Source: Gammaproteobacteria bacterium
Lineage (GTDB): Bacteria; Pseudomonadota; Gammaproteobacteria; Burkholderiales; Thiobacillaceae
Direction: 5' to 3'
DNA: 64,000 bases
Assembly: GCA_018820765.1 (NCBI GenBank)
Contig: JAHJNN010000005.1
Span: 62,001-126,000, forward strand
Shown: piece after piece, positions 17,781-25,537 of the stretch
Layout: each line of letters starts with the position of its first letter
Position numbering within the stretch: position 1 is the first letter of the stretch
Program-made: the position numbers and the translations under genes
The notes under the pieces: generated by a model
Database searches by the model: none
Told to the model about the DNA's origin: nothing
What the model saw: only the letters and a program-made list of their open reading frames with translations

Positions 17781-17843
17781 ACTCCTGATAGCACGATAGT
17801 GCCACTCCTGATAGCACGAGGATTCCTACTCCTGATAGCACGA
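17781..17843. repeat. Three 16-bp iterons next to repA
   Basis: ACTCCTGATAGCACGA occurs three times without mismatch at 17781, 17804 and 17828, a spacing of 23-24 bp, close to two helical turns. The last copy ends seven bases from the repA stop codon. Such phased repeats next to a replication initiator gene are the usual binding sites of the initiator, so this is probably the element's replication origin or the copy-control site of repA. Confidence 0.75.
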
Positions 17844-17849
17844 GTGAAT

Positions 17850-18731
17850 TCACATCTTTTCCACAGGCACCATACCGGCACCAAAGCTGCCGCCGGGACG
17901 CAGTGGTGCCGTGGACGGCACGGCGTGGAAGCTCAATATTTCTGGCCCATGCCTTGGTCGCAGGATGGCGAGCGTGTAACCGGGCAAGGACTGTCGCGCC
18001 ACGATGCAGCGCAGGTCGTGGGCGAAGTCGCTGAAGCGCGCCAGGCTGCCGGACTTGCGGTGCAGCTGCGGGAAGTCGAAGCGCCAGCCGTCGTGCTGCC
18101 AGCCGCCGTGCTTGCGCACCAGACGGTACAGCCAGCGCTCGATGCCGCCGGTCAGGCGGAAGTAGTTGGCGTCGATGGTCAGCACCAGGCTCTCTTCGAA
18201 TACCCCGGAATAGAACCAGTCCGGCAGGATCAGCTCGATGCCCAGCGGCCGGCCCTGGCCGTCCGCGCGTTCCTTCCACTCGTTGATCCACGAGAAGCGG
18301 TGCAGGCGCCGCGCATTCGCCTGCCGGATCGAGGTGGCTACGCTGGTGGACTGCAAGCGGTCCAGCGCCGCCTTGAGGCGCTGGTAATCGCGCAGTGACG
18401 TGCCACGGCCGATAAAGCGCAGGATCTCGTAGGGTGCGGCCGCCATCAGCCGCGACGAGCGAATCCCCGCATCGCGTGCCTCGACGATCTGGCTGGCGGC
18501 CCAGATCAGGATGTCGGCATCCCAGATGGTCGCCAGGCCATGCTCGGCGGTACCTTCGACCCGCACCGTCGCGCTCCTGCTGCAGAAATCGATCGGCACC
18601 GTGCGCTTGCTCTTGGCCAGCGAGAAGAACGGGTAGGCCATCAAGTCCTGCGCGTCGCGCACCGGCAGTTCGCCCGGGAGGGCGTGGAACAGTTCGAGCT
18701 GCTCGCGCTGCGGGTCGTGCCCGGTGACCAT
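17850..18731 (-). CDS. repA: RepA, replication initiator protein
   Basis: This is a replication initiator of the type carried by Tn4371-like ICEs and IncP-like plasmids. The 293 residues contain two winged-helix-like regions: about 35-130 (FFSLAKSKRTVPIDF, DADILIWAASQI, RDYQRLKAALDRLQSTSV) and about 170-260 (ANYFRLTGGIERWLYRLVRKHGG, KSGSLARFSDFAHDLR). The product presumably binds the adjacent iterons. Replication of the circular form would aid stability after excision. The ATG at 18731 lies 23 bp after the stop of the AlpA-like gene, so the two are co-transcribed. Confidence 0.9.
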   Translation of the reverse strand: MVTGHDPQREQLELFHALPGELPVRDAQDLMAYPFFSLAKSKRTVPIDFCSRSATVRVEGTAEHGLATIWDADILIWAASQIVEARDAGIRSSRLMAAAPYEILRFIGRGTSLRDYQRLKAALDRLQSTSVATSIRQANARRLHRFSWINEWKERADGQGRPLGIELILPDWFYSGVFEESLVLTIDANYFRLTGGIERWLYRLVRKHGGWQHDGWRFDFPQLHRKSGSLARFSDFAHDLRCIVARQSLPGYTLAILRPRHGPEILSFHAVPSTAPLRPGGSFGAGMVPVEKM

Positions 18732-18753
18732 TGAATGCAGTGTCCATCGCCGA

Positions 18754-19056
18754 TCAGCGCACGCCGGGACGGCGCGCGCTGTACTCGGGGTCGGACGTCA
18801 TCTCGAAGCTGCGTGCATCGGCCCAGGCTTCGAGGTCGGCGATGGCATACATCACGCGCCGGCCGAATTTGCGAAAGCGCGGCCCGCCGCCGATGACGCG
18901 CTGTTTCTCCAGCGTGCGCGGCGACAGCCGCAGGAACGCGGCGGCTTCGCTGTTAGTCAGGTAGCGCGCAGACTGCGTGGTCTGGGCAGGCTGCTGGGTG
19001 GCAGCGGGTAGGGGATATGGGCGTAACGGTGCGGGTCGCATGGCAAGGGCCTCCAT
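18754..19056 (-). CDS. AlpA/excisionase-like helix-turn-helix protein
   Basis: A 100-residue protein with a MerR-type winged helix: ARYLTNSEAAAFLRLSPRTLEKQR, then GPRFRKFGRRVMYAIADLEAWAD. This is the pattern of AlpA and phage excisionase (Xis) proteins. It lies directly upstream of repA and probably regulates repA-parA or assists excision. The start is uncertain; an internal ATG at 19041 is equally possible. Confidence 0.82.
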   Translation of the reverse strand: MEALAMRPAPLRPYPLPAATQQPAQTTQSARYLTNSEAAAFLRLSPRTLEKQRVIGGGPRFRKFGRRVMYAIADLEAWADARSFEMTSDPEYSARRPGVR

Positions 19057-19148
19057 CGGTCAGGATCGCCGACGAAGCAATCGCCGCCGGATGGAAGCAG
19101 TTTCGGGAAAGCCAGGCGTGCTGTGCAGGGACGTTTTGCGACACCGTT

Positions 19149-19922
19149 CTAACGTCCCGGTGTGGTGCTGCCGGGTCGCAGCAGGTGACAGTAGGCGCCA
19201 CCCATGAGCGTCTGACCGCGTCGGATGAGGCGGCGAACCTGGGCGCGCAGATCGCTGTCGTCATACCAGCGTTCGGCGACGGTGCTGATGCCGAACAACA
19301 CTTCGGCCACGTCGCGCTGCGACGCGCCGGCCAGCGTGCCGTCGAGCGCCTGCAGGGTGCGCATGTGGAGCATGGCCGTGCGGCCAGGTCGGTCCATGGC
19401 GATCGCGCTGAGTTGCGCGCTGGCGACATCGAGCATCGCCAGATCGGCTTCGATCGCGCGCCAGCGCTCGCGAAGCTGGTAGCCGGCACGGACGGCATAG
19501 GCGTAAGCCATGCCGTCTTCCAGTGCGGGCGATATCGCCATGCGCAGCTTGCGGTCGACGAGATGGGTGGTCAGTACCAGGCGCTTGCCGTCGTGCATCA
19601 GTTGCTTGCGCCCGGGGATGCGCCAGAGCTGGAACAGCAGCGCATCATCAGTGGGATCGGCATCCGGATAGACCTGGACGACCGAGGAGGGGTCAGGGAA
19701 CCAGTCGGGGTGCGCGTCGCGTGCATCGCGCGCAGGGTCTTCCAGCAGGCGCAAGCCCCAGCGCTGCGCGTCGTGTTGCGGACAGAGCCGGTGGTGTCGC
19801 CAGGCGAGCCGGTATTCCGGGTTACGCCGCAGGTATTCCCATGCAAGCGCGGGGCCGTCCAGATGCAGCACGTACAGGTAGGCAGCGCTGGGATGCCAGT
19901 GAACGGCGCTCGACTCTGCCAT
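19149..19922 (-). CDS. DUF2285-type transcriptional-regulator-like protein
   Basis: A 257-residue protein typical of ICE cores. The N-terminal region has AWEYLRRNPEYRLAW, the conserved start of the transcriptional regulator-like domain that precedes DUF2285. The C-terminal DUF2285 part has DGTLAGASQRDVAEVLFG followed by LRAQVRRLIRRGQTLM, an HTH-like pair of helices. In these elements it always sits near the AlpA-repA cluster. DNA binding is inferred from the helix pattern. Confidence 0.82.
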   Translation of the reverse strand: MAESSAVHWHPSAAYLYVLHLDGPALAWEYLRRNPEYRLAWRHHRLCPQHDAQRWGLRLLEDPARDARDAHPDWFPDPSSVVQVYPDADPTDDALLFQLWRIPGRKQLMHDGKRLVLTTHLVDRKLRMAISPALEDGMAYAYAVRAGYQLRERWRAIEADLAMLDVASAQLSAIAMDRPGRTAMLHMRTLQALDGTLAGASQRDVAEVLFGISTVAERWYDDSDLRAQVRRLIRRGQTLMGGAYCHLLRPGSTTPGR

Positions 19923-20221
19923 GGCGATACCTCCTCTCGGCTAGAAGGAAGTCAATCGCAATGAGGGACACGGCCGAAGCCCCATCATCGACCTGCGTCG
20001 GCAAAGCTGTTGCCATGGCTGTGGATAAGCCTGGCACTCTGCAGCAGTCAATAAGGTGGCCTAACAATAGGCCGTGCATTCGCATTATTTGGATAGCGTA
20101 GCACAGCTGTTTTACCTATTAGTGTCAGTACAAGAAAGTCTGGATCCGGCGCCAGGAAGTCGTAATGTGAACCGTTGCGGCATCGAACGGAGTGACCCAG
20201 CAGCGGCTAGCAAGGGATCGA

Positions 20222-20569
20222 TCAATCGTTGATTGATCCGTCAGCCTCAGCCATCCGGACATACTCGGATAGACGGTGCTTGGGCGTGAAATGCAGATCA
20301 CGTACAACGGCCAGGTTCCGCGGCCCGCGAATGCCTTCCAGGACGGACAAGCGCACGTGGCCGAGTTGCGGCGTGCCCATGCCGAGGTCGATCAGGCCGA
20401 AGGCAGTGTCACCGTCGTCGGGATCGAGTTCGGTCAACAACCAGGTCGCGTGCGCGTCCAGGGTGAACAGCTTGACGACCGGCAACGGGTCGCACTGCTC
20501 GCCGCACGCAGCGGCAGCCCCGTTTTCCAGCAACTGGACGCGCTGGGCGTCGGTGATGAGGGGTTTCAT
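20222..20569 (-). CDS. DUF2958 protein, copy 1
   Basis: A 115-residue protein, after trimming the track ORF to the ATG at 20569. It shows the DUF2958 pattern: PVVKLFTLDAHATWLLTELDP, then FGLIDLGMGTPQLGHV, then VVRDLHFTPKHRLSEY. The function is unknown and the family is common in ICEs and plasmids. A second, diverged copy lies 630 bp away on the other side of a divergent XRE regulator. The 300 bases before this gene (19923-20221) hold nothing I recognise. Confidence 0.85.
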   Translation of the reverse strand: MKPLITDAQRVQLLENGAAAACGEQCDPLPVVKLFTLDAHATWLLTELDPDDGDTAFGLIDLGMGTPQLGHVRLSVLEGIRGPRNLAVVRDLHFTPKHRLSEYVRMAEADGSIND

Positions 20570-20808
20570 GGTCGCTGTTCGGAAACGGTCACGATCGGCA
20601 CCGTGCCGGTATTGTGCAAACGTGCTGATGCGCCAAAGCGAGTCTGTGCATGTGCACTTTTGCGCCAAATCGCCAAAGCGGATTTCACCGAATCCGTGGA
20701 GGGTCGAATCGACGAATACGTAAGTACGGAAGCCATGATTTCAGTAAAAGCGGTTTTCAGCATAGACACACCCGACGCAAGTTTACGCAGGGAATGCTAC
20801 AAATGAAC

Positions 20809-20833
20809 ACTATAGATTGTAGTCCTATAGAGT
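20809..20833. promoter_or_regulatory. Candidate operator upstream of the XRE regulator
   Basis: The stretch from 20809 carries two CTATAG palindromes flanking GTAGTC, giving an imperfect dyad ACTATAG...CTATAGAGT about 40 bases before the regulator's start. Small XRE proteins of the restriction-controller type bind ATAGTC-like dyads just ahead of their own gene, so autoregulation is plausible. Confidence 0.4.
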
Positions 20834-20872
20834 TCTATCGGATGTCATCGTCGTTTTACACGAAACGACTTG

Positions 20873-21160
20873 ATGTCACCGAAGAATACATTCCCTGCGG
20901 CGCTCAAGACAGTCAGAAAAGCCCGTGGCCTCAGCCAGGAAGCGTTCTCGGACGTGTCGAGCCGCACCTACATGAGTTCGCTTGAACGTGGCCTGAAAAG
21001 CCCGACCCTGAGCAAGGTCGCCGAACTGTGCGAGGTCATGGACGTGCATCCACTCACCTTGCTGACGCTGGCCTATGGCGGCGACAGCAAGGGCGTGGGC
21101 GAAGTCATCGAGCGCGTGCGGCGCGAGCTGGCCGCTATCCAGGCCCGGAAGGGCAAATAG
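20873..21160 (+). CDS. Small XRE-family transcriptional regulator
   Basis: A 95-residue protein made almost entirely of a lambda-Cro-type HTH (ALKTVRKARGLSQEAFSDVSSRTYMSSLERGLKSPTLSKVAELCEV), with a short basic tail. It resembles the controller (C) proteins of restriction systems and ICE repressors. It is the only plus-strand gene among the backbone genes here and is flanked by the two DUF2958 genes. The track start is a TTG; I prefer the ATG three bases later. Confidence 0.88.
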   Translation: MSPKNTFPAALKTVRKARGLSQEAFSDVSSRTYMSSLERGLKSPTLSKVAELCEVMDVHPLTLLTLAYGGDSKGVGEVIERVRRELAAIQARKGK

Positions 21161-21202
21161 GCCAGAAATGGGCGCTGCCCAGCGGCAGCGCCCGCATGAC
21201 GG

Positions 21203-21547
21203 CTACGTCATGATGCGCCCCGCCAGCCGTGCTTCGCGCGCATAGGCACTGATCGCCTTCGTCGCAATGAAGTGCAGGTCCCGCTCGACTGGAAGGCCAA
21301 ATCGGCCACGCACCGATTGCAGCTCGGCCAGGCTCACATAGCCCAGTTCCGGAAATCCCTGTCCCAAATCGCACAGCCCGAATGCATGGTCGTGGTCATG
21401 CGGATCGATCTCGGTGAGCAGCCAGGTCGCAGCCGCGTCAGCCATGAACAATTTGACCACGGGTGGTGGGTCGAAATCGTCGTTGTCGAGGGACTGCCGG
21501 CCGTTGACCAGCAACTGCGCGCGCAGTGTTTCGGTGATGAGGTTCAT
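21203..21547 (-). CDS. DUF2958 protein, copy 2
   Basis: A 114-residue paralogue of the copy at 20.2 kb, with the same blocks: PVVKLFMADAAATWLLTEIDPHD, FGLCDLGQGFPELGYV and ERDLHFIATKAISAY. Trimmed to the ATG at 21547, which follows a GGAG site. The two copies flank the XRE gene in the same orientation and differ at many positions, so the duplication is old or they were acquired separately. Function unknown. Confidence 0.84.
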   Translation of the reverse strand: MNLITETLRAQLLVNGRQSLDNDDFDPPPVVKLFMADAAATWLLTEIDPHDHDHAFGLCDLGQGFPELGYVSLAELQSVRGRFGLPVERDLHFIATKAISAYAREARLAGRIMT

Positions 21548-22113
21548 GATCGCAACTCCTTGAATGGACGCTCCCGATTGGAGCGCTGCGATCCGGGCAC
21601 ACGCGCAAAGCGCGGCCGTCATACCCCCAACTCGGTTGGTGCGGGCAGGGGGTTGACGGGCGTGCGGCGTGCGCCAAGCTGCGCTGCTATCCAGTCGGTG
21701 ATGCGGCCCTGCCTTGCAGGCGTAGTGTAGTCATGAGGTGCCGGAACGCTGCAGTAAACAGCGGCCTATGCACCAGGGCAGATTCGATGGCACGAGACGT
21801 CTTGCAGACAGATCAGGTTCAGCCTGTTCGGCGATTTGAGAGGGGTGCCAAGCACAGCGCGGCGGGGATGTTCAACGTTATAGACCCGTTTCTGCCGTTG
21901 GTGTCAGCGAACCCAATGACTGTCTTGTGACTCCGAGCAGACGGATACTGTGATCGATTGAGGGACGGTTGTTCGGCCATTGCCGCCTGTGGCGTTGACC
22001 CCGTTCAATGGCCGGTGTCCCGCAGGTAGCCGACGTTGAAGCGACAGGCTGTTTGAACGGCCGCGTTTGTCAGTGGCGAGGGACAGCACCCGACCTTTCT
22101 CAATGGAGCGCTG
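21548..22113. other. Gene-poor stretch before the cassette-like array
   Basis: About 565 bases. The only track ORF (21733-21930, plus) has no recognisable features and I do not accept it. The end next to the acetyltransferase (about 22050-22121) reads on the minus strand as a possible degenerate attC beginning GCATAAC. Confidence 0.35.
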
Positions 22114-22115
22114 GG

Positions 22116-22550
22116 TTATGCATGGTGCATGATGAGACTACTGGGGGTTTCGCCTTCAACATTGAAGCCATGCCTTTCATAGAATACCTTTGCCACTTCA
22201 TTGATTCTGAAAACTTCCAGTCCTACGTTCTTAGATTGCTTGCCAGCCAATGCGATAACAGAAGCAAGAAGGTTTGTCCCAATCCCGTTCCGCTGGTGGT
22301 GAGGATGAACAACGATCATCCTTATGAATATTTGAGTGTCTTGATTTTCGATGTGGGAATACCCGGCTAGCTCGTGCTCTTGGAATGCCAGCGTAATTCC
22401 TTGGGGATCAAAATGGGTAGAAAAATCGGTGCGTTGCCACTGCTCATCCCAGCCCCAGATTTCAGAAATAAAACTACGCATCACCAGGCGATACAGATGA
22501 TAGATCGCGTCTCTATCTGATTCTTCAGCTTTTCGGTAAGCGTAAGTCAT
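22116..22550 (-). CDS. GNAT-family N-acetyltransferase (cassette-like gene 3)
   Basis: A 144-residue single-domain acetyltransferase. The acetyl-CoA-binding stretch reads MIVVHPHHQRNGIGTNLLASV (the R/Q-x-x-G-x-G/A motif), followed by LEVFRINEVAKVFYERHGF. The substrate cannot be deduced. The stop codon TAA lies inside a GCATAAC heptamer, as in many integron gene cassettes where the stop falls in the attC R'' box. The gene is visibly less GC-rich than the ICE backbone. Confidence 0.88.
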   Translation of the reverse strand: MTYAYRKAEESDRDAIYHLYRLVMRSFISEIWGWDEQWQRTDFSTHFDPQGITLAFQEHELAGYSHIENQDTQIFIRMIVVHPHHQRNGIGTNLLASVIALAGKQSKNVGLEVFRINEVAKVFYERHGFNVEGETPSSLIMHHA

Positions 22551-22601
22551 AGCAATGACAAGCGCAGCTTGCGGGCGGTCCGGTTGACCGAGAGGTTATG
22601 C
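22551..22601 (-). repeat. Partial attC-like site
   Basis: On the minus strand this starts GCATAAC (R''-like), continues TCGGTCAACCGGACCGC, as in attC left arms, and ends directly before the next ATG without a GTTRRRY box. It looks like an attC site that has lost its right half. Confidence 0.45.
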
Positions 22602-23147
22602 GTCATGAAAATCGCTTGGCAGACGATACAGGCAATGCCGTCGAAGCGAACTCCCTTCGGGTAGTTGCGGATGCTCGAAGGTGCCAGACTCGCGCATACC
22701 GAGCCGTTCCATGACTGCACGAGACCTGTGGTTTCCGACGGCGGCGAAGGACACGATTTCCCTTAGGCCGAGTGATTGGAAACCGACATGAATTGCTCCC
22801 CTTGCGGCTTCCGATGCCAACCCCTTCCCCCAGTGCTCATAGGCAAGACGCCAACCGATCTCGACACACGGCGAAAATGGGAGTTGGGCGGACGGTGTGT
22901 GGAGGCCGACAAACCCAATAAACCTGCCATTAGTCTTCAATTCGGCCGCCCAGAATCCCCATCCGCGCTCATGGATGAGCGACTCGCAGCGATCAGCCAT
23001 CGCGTCACTCTCGGCACGCGTGAGCGTAGATGGAAAGAACTCCATGACTCTTGGGTCTGAGTTGAGGGCAGCGAAAGGATCACGGTCGGAAACTTGCCAC
23101 TGCCGCAAGCGGAGGCGCTCAGTCTCGAATTCGATCAGTTCAGCCAT
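22596..23147 (-). CDS. RimJ-like GNAT N-acetyltransferase (cassette-like gene 2)
   Basis: A 183-residue acetyltransferase of the Acetyltransf_3 (RimJ/RimL) group: ETERLRLRQWQVSDRDPFAAL at the N-terminus, then EIGWRLAYEHWGKGLASEAARG carrying the acetyl-CoA site, then NHRSRAVMERLGMRE. RimJ/L members modify protein N-termini or small molecules; the target is unknown. The stop codon is within the GCATAAC of the following attC-like site. Upstream lies a full attC-like site. Confidence 0.9.
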   Translation of the reverse strand: MAELIEFETERLRLRQWQVSDRDPFAALNSDPRVMEFFPSTLTRAESDAMADRCESLIHERGWGFWAAELKTNGRFIGFVGLHTPSAQLPFSPCVEIGWRLAYEHWGKGLASEAARGAIHVGFQSLGLREIVSFAAVGNHRSRAVMERLGMRESGTFEHPQLPEGSSLRRHCLYRLPSDFHDA

Positions 23148-23173
23148 TTGCTACAAGTCGGGCGATGGGTGAC

Positions 23174-23240
23174 GCATAACGTCTGAAGTCACCGGCCTGC
23201 GCGGCTTTTTGCGCATGTCCGGTGGAATGATGGGTTGGGC
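23174..23240 (-). repeat. attC-like recombination site
   Basis: Read on the minus strand, the 67-base site starts with GCCCAAC (R'', RYYYAAC) and ends with GTTATGC (R'). Between them are nested arms CACCGG/CCGGTG and TGCGC/GCGCA around a short loop. It begins ten bases after the stop of the HEPN-like gene and ends just before the next gene, the exact layout of an integron cassette. Confidence 0.65.
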
Positions 23241-23249
23241 CTCGCGAAA

Positions 23250-24200
23250 TCAGACGATGCATTGGTTGTTTCGGAGCCAAGTTTCAAACTGAGCCGTAAC
23301 CGCCGGAGTCGGAAGATCCAATTTCCGCACAAGCCGCTTGATTCGTTCACGACATAAATTCGGGTTGGCAGATACCTGAACGGCAGGGCCTCCGTGACAC
23401 GCCCTCCAGCGCTGCAAGAAAGCGTGCTCAGCCCCTGGGGACTTGGAGAACTCGGCATCAAGCGTTGATACAAGGCGAAGGACAATATCCCCGAAGCCGA
23501 CGACACCGCGAAGGCTGATTTTGATCGGACTGCCCGCCGTATGCCCATTGATAACCGGAACTTCCTTGAGTCCAATTTGGGCGGGCGTAAGCTGGTTATA
23601 TGCGGCTTCTGCCGAAACAAATTGAGTCGATGTGCTACCACCGGCGTGGACGAGCGAGTTTCTCGCCTCTTTGAAATAGCGGTAGCAGACCAAGAGTTGC
23701 TCGATATGCAGCGGCGAGTTTTTTTTGTTCTTGGCGATAGCAGGATAGATCGACCCAGACATGGTCGGCGAACCACCTTGCACTATCGAATTCACAGCAT
23801 GGCGGAGACCCTTTGAAGGGGCGCCATTTGTAAATGTTGTTGGAAATTGCAGATGTTTCGATAGCGATGCGGCAGCACCGAGTTCATTGAGCGTGCCTTC
23901 GCACCAAGCTTCATATAGGGAGCAAAACTCGAACAGTAGAAAGCGAGCAAACTCCTGCTGTTGATCTTCCCAAGAAGAGTCAATGCAAGAACGGCGCAAA
24001 TTGGCACCTCGAATACCGCTTCCAGCAACAAAGCGTCCAGCCAATTCACTCTCCGTCGCAGCAGGAGACGCGGAGACATAGCCGGCTACTTGCCACCGGA
24101 GATTCCAGATTGCTGTGGCAGTGGGCCATACGAAATCAAATACCTCGGTCAATCGACGGGCAACTTGTTTCGATGTGAGTAGAAGTAGCTTTTCTTGCAT
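23250..24200 (-). CDS. HEPN-like protein (cassette-like gene 1)
   Basis: A 316-residue soluble protein that I do not recognise as a whole. Near residue 180 it carries YFKEARNSLVHAGG, an R-x4-H motif in a helical setting typical of HEPN domains, many of which are RNases in toxin or defence systems. The N-terminal part is helical with no signal or membrane segment. It is the first gene of the cassette-like array, preceded by a GTTGGGC heptamer and followed by an attC-like site. An RNase or toxin role is inference. Confidence 0.7.
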   Translation of the reverse strand: MQEKLLLLTSKQVARRLTEVFDFVWPTATAIWNLRWQVAGYVSASPAATESELAGRFVAGSGIRGANLRRSCIDSSWEDQQQEFARFLLFEFCSLYEAWCEGTLNELGAAASLSKHLQFPTTFTNGAPSKGLRHAVNSIVQGGSPTMSGSIYPAIAKNKKNSPLHIEQLLVCYRYFKEARNSLVHAGGSTSTQFVSAEAAYNQLTPAQIGLKEVPVINGHTAGSPIKISLRGVVGFGDIVLRLVSTLDAEFSKSPGAEHAFLQRWRACHGGPAVQVSANPNLCRERIKRLVRKLDLPTPAVTAQFETWLRNNQCIV

Positions 24201-24218
24201 ATGCGCTCAGCCTAAGAG

Positions 24219-24257
24219 GCCCAACAGTTAACATACGGACGCAGGGGTCCGTATGTT
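24219..24257 (-). repeat. Hairpin and GTTGGGC box at the head of the cassette array
   Basis: A perfect 11-bp inverted repeat, AACATACGGAC-N6-GTCCGTATGTT (24230-24257), lies next to GTTGGGC (minus strand, 24225-24219), which matches the attC R' consensus GTTRRRY. It marks the edge of the array. It could be half of an attC/attI-like site or a separate operator or terminator hairpin. Confidence 0.45.
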
Positions 24258-24351
24258 ACTAGCGAGGAGGCATGCCTAAAGGCCCCCCTATTCTGTTGTT
24301 TTTGCACGATTTCCTCCCTGCTCGGCCCGTATATTGCTGTATGAAAAGACG

Positions 24352-25113
24352 TTAAGTCACGGCGATCACGCTAAGCACAACACCATCTGCGAGCTTCACG
24401 GACTGGGAGCGCACCTTCAGCTCCTGCCCTTGCCTGCCGGAAATCCATCGTGAGGCGGCCTCTTGGCGAAGCGTCGTCTTACCGGCCTTGTCGGCGGCAT
24501 AGAGAAGCTCGAAGGCTTCCGTCTCGTAGTTGAGCTCCGCGGCAAGCCTCATATATTCGGGCCATCCGGGGCTCAGCGCGAACCACTGCCGCCCCTGCAG
24601 CCCATGGCAGACGATCGCGGCGGCTTTTCCCGTCCCCTTGACCAGCTTGAGCGCCGTGGTCGTGAGCCCGGCCCTGAAAGCCATTCGGATCTTGTCGGCC
24701 GAATCCAAGGTTATTGGCATCCCCGCCGCGATGGGGTCAAACAGATACGAGGGCAGGATCAGCTGAGAAGCGAAGCCGTTCGCGATGGCTTCCGCGCTCT
24801 TGGCTGCGTCGTTTTGGGGCGATATGTCCTCCTTGGCGCAGATGAATCCCCCCTTCCCATGCCGCTCCACCCAATGCCCGAGCTCATGGGCGATGGAGAA
24901 GCGCTGCCGAGTCGCCTTGTGGTCCTCGTTGACCGTGATGATCGCGGAGACCCCATTCCCGACGATGCGGGCCTCGCTCCCATCGATCTTCCGGTAGCGA
25001 ACCTTCGCACCGAGCTCAAAGGCGATCGCCTCCAGATCGATCTGCTTCGGGCTATCTATCCCGAAGCTCTTGAGGATCAGTTCGCCTTTTGAAAGCGCTC
25101 GATGATCAGTCAT
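24352..25113 (-). CDS. ImmA/IrrE-family metallopeptidase
   Basis: A 253-residue zinc peptidase of the COG2856 family. The zinc site is RFSIAHELGHWVERH (His76, Glu77, His80), with the third ligand expected in the downstream helix AKSAEAIANGFASQLILP. Family members such as ImmA and IrrE/PprI cleave repressors or anti-sigma-like partners under stress. It is the third gene of a coupled trio: it overlaps the small gene before it by 8 bp, and that gene overlaps the sigma-like gene. It may therefore cleave a repressor that controls the sigma factor or the divergent ubiquitin-like operon (inference). Confidence 0.88.
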   Translation of the reverse strand: MTDHRALSKGELILKSFGIDSPKQIDLEAIAFELGAKVRYRKIDGSEARIVGNGVSAIITVNEDHKATRQRFSIAHELGHWVERHGKGGFICAKEDISPQNDAAKSAEAIANGFASQLILPSYLFDPIAAGMPITLDSADKIRMAFRAGLTTTALKLVKGTGKAAAIVCHGLQGRQWFALSPGWPEYMRLAAELNYETEAFELLYAADKAGKTTLRQEAASRWISGRQGQELKVRSQSVKLADGVVLSVIAVT

Positions 25114-25537
25114 CCTTCCTCGAGTCCCCGATCAGACCGCTTTCCACCATGTCATCCCAAAGGCTTTCCCAGTCGGCATCCGACATCGTTTCTCCTTTGC
25201 GGAACGCCAGCGACAGCCCATTAGAGGCTCCGCCACGGATCAGAGCTTGGATCTGGCGCTTGATCTCCTCAAGCGCGGGCCTTGCCTTGGCAACCGGGGA
25301 TTCCCGGAGAGAGGCGTCATAGCCTCGGCGAGCTGCTGCCAGCTTCTCGCGCTTGGCTTGGTTGATCTTCGCCAATGCGGAGGACCGCAACTCGGAAGCT
25401 TTTGTGGCGGGATCGATACCGTCCTCGATCGCCTCCTTGAGCAGATCCTCGTCGCTCATCGCCAGTAGGTCCTCGGAAATTAGCCGCTCGAGGGCAGCCA
25501 TTTGGGCTCCCGCCCCCATTCCTTTCGCCTCTTTCAT
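25106..25537 (-). CDS. Small unknown protein between sigma-like and ImmA-like genes
   Basis: A 143-residue, charged, helix-rich protein with no recognised domain. Residues 55-100 look like a coiled coil (ALAKINQAKREKLAAARRGY), and the C-terminus is acidic (SDADWESLWDDMVESGLIG). The size, charge and position between a sigma-like factor and a metallopeptidase would suit an anti-sigma-like protein or repressor that is the peptidase's substrate. Nothing in the sequence proves this. Overlaps of 4 bp and 8 bp with its neighbours show a translationally coupled trio. Confidence 0.75.
   Translation of the reverse strand: MKEAKGMGAGAQMAALERLISEDLLAMSDEDLLKEAIEDGIDPATKASELRSSALAKINQAKREKLAAARRGYDASLRESPVAKARPALEEIKRQIQALIRGGASNGLSLAFRKGETMSDADWESLWDDMVESGLIGDSRKDD

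Noticed and set aside
17641-18747. 368-aa minus-strand ORF over repA
   Set aside because: It is another frame of repA, and its later part is a translation of the iterons (LSGVGILVLSGV). The 293-aa frame is the real RepA.
21733-21930. 65-aa plus-strand ORF before the cassette array
   Set aside because: No ribosome site, no family pattern and mixed composition; probably random.
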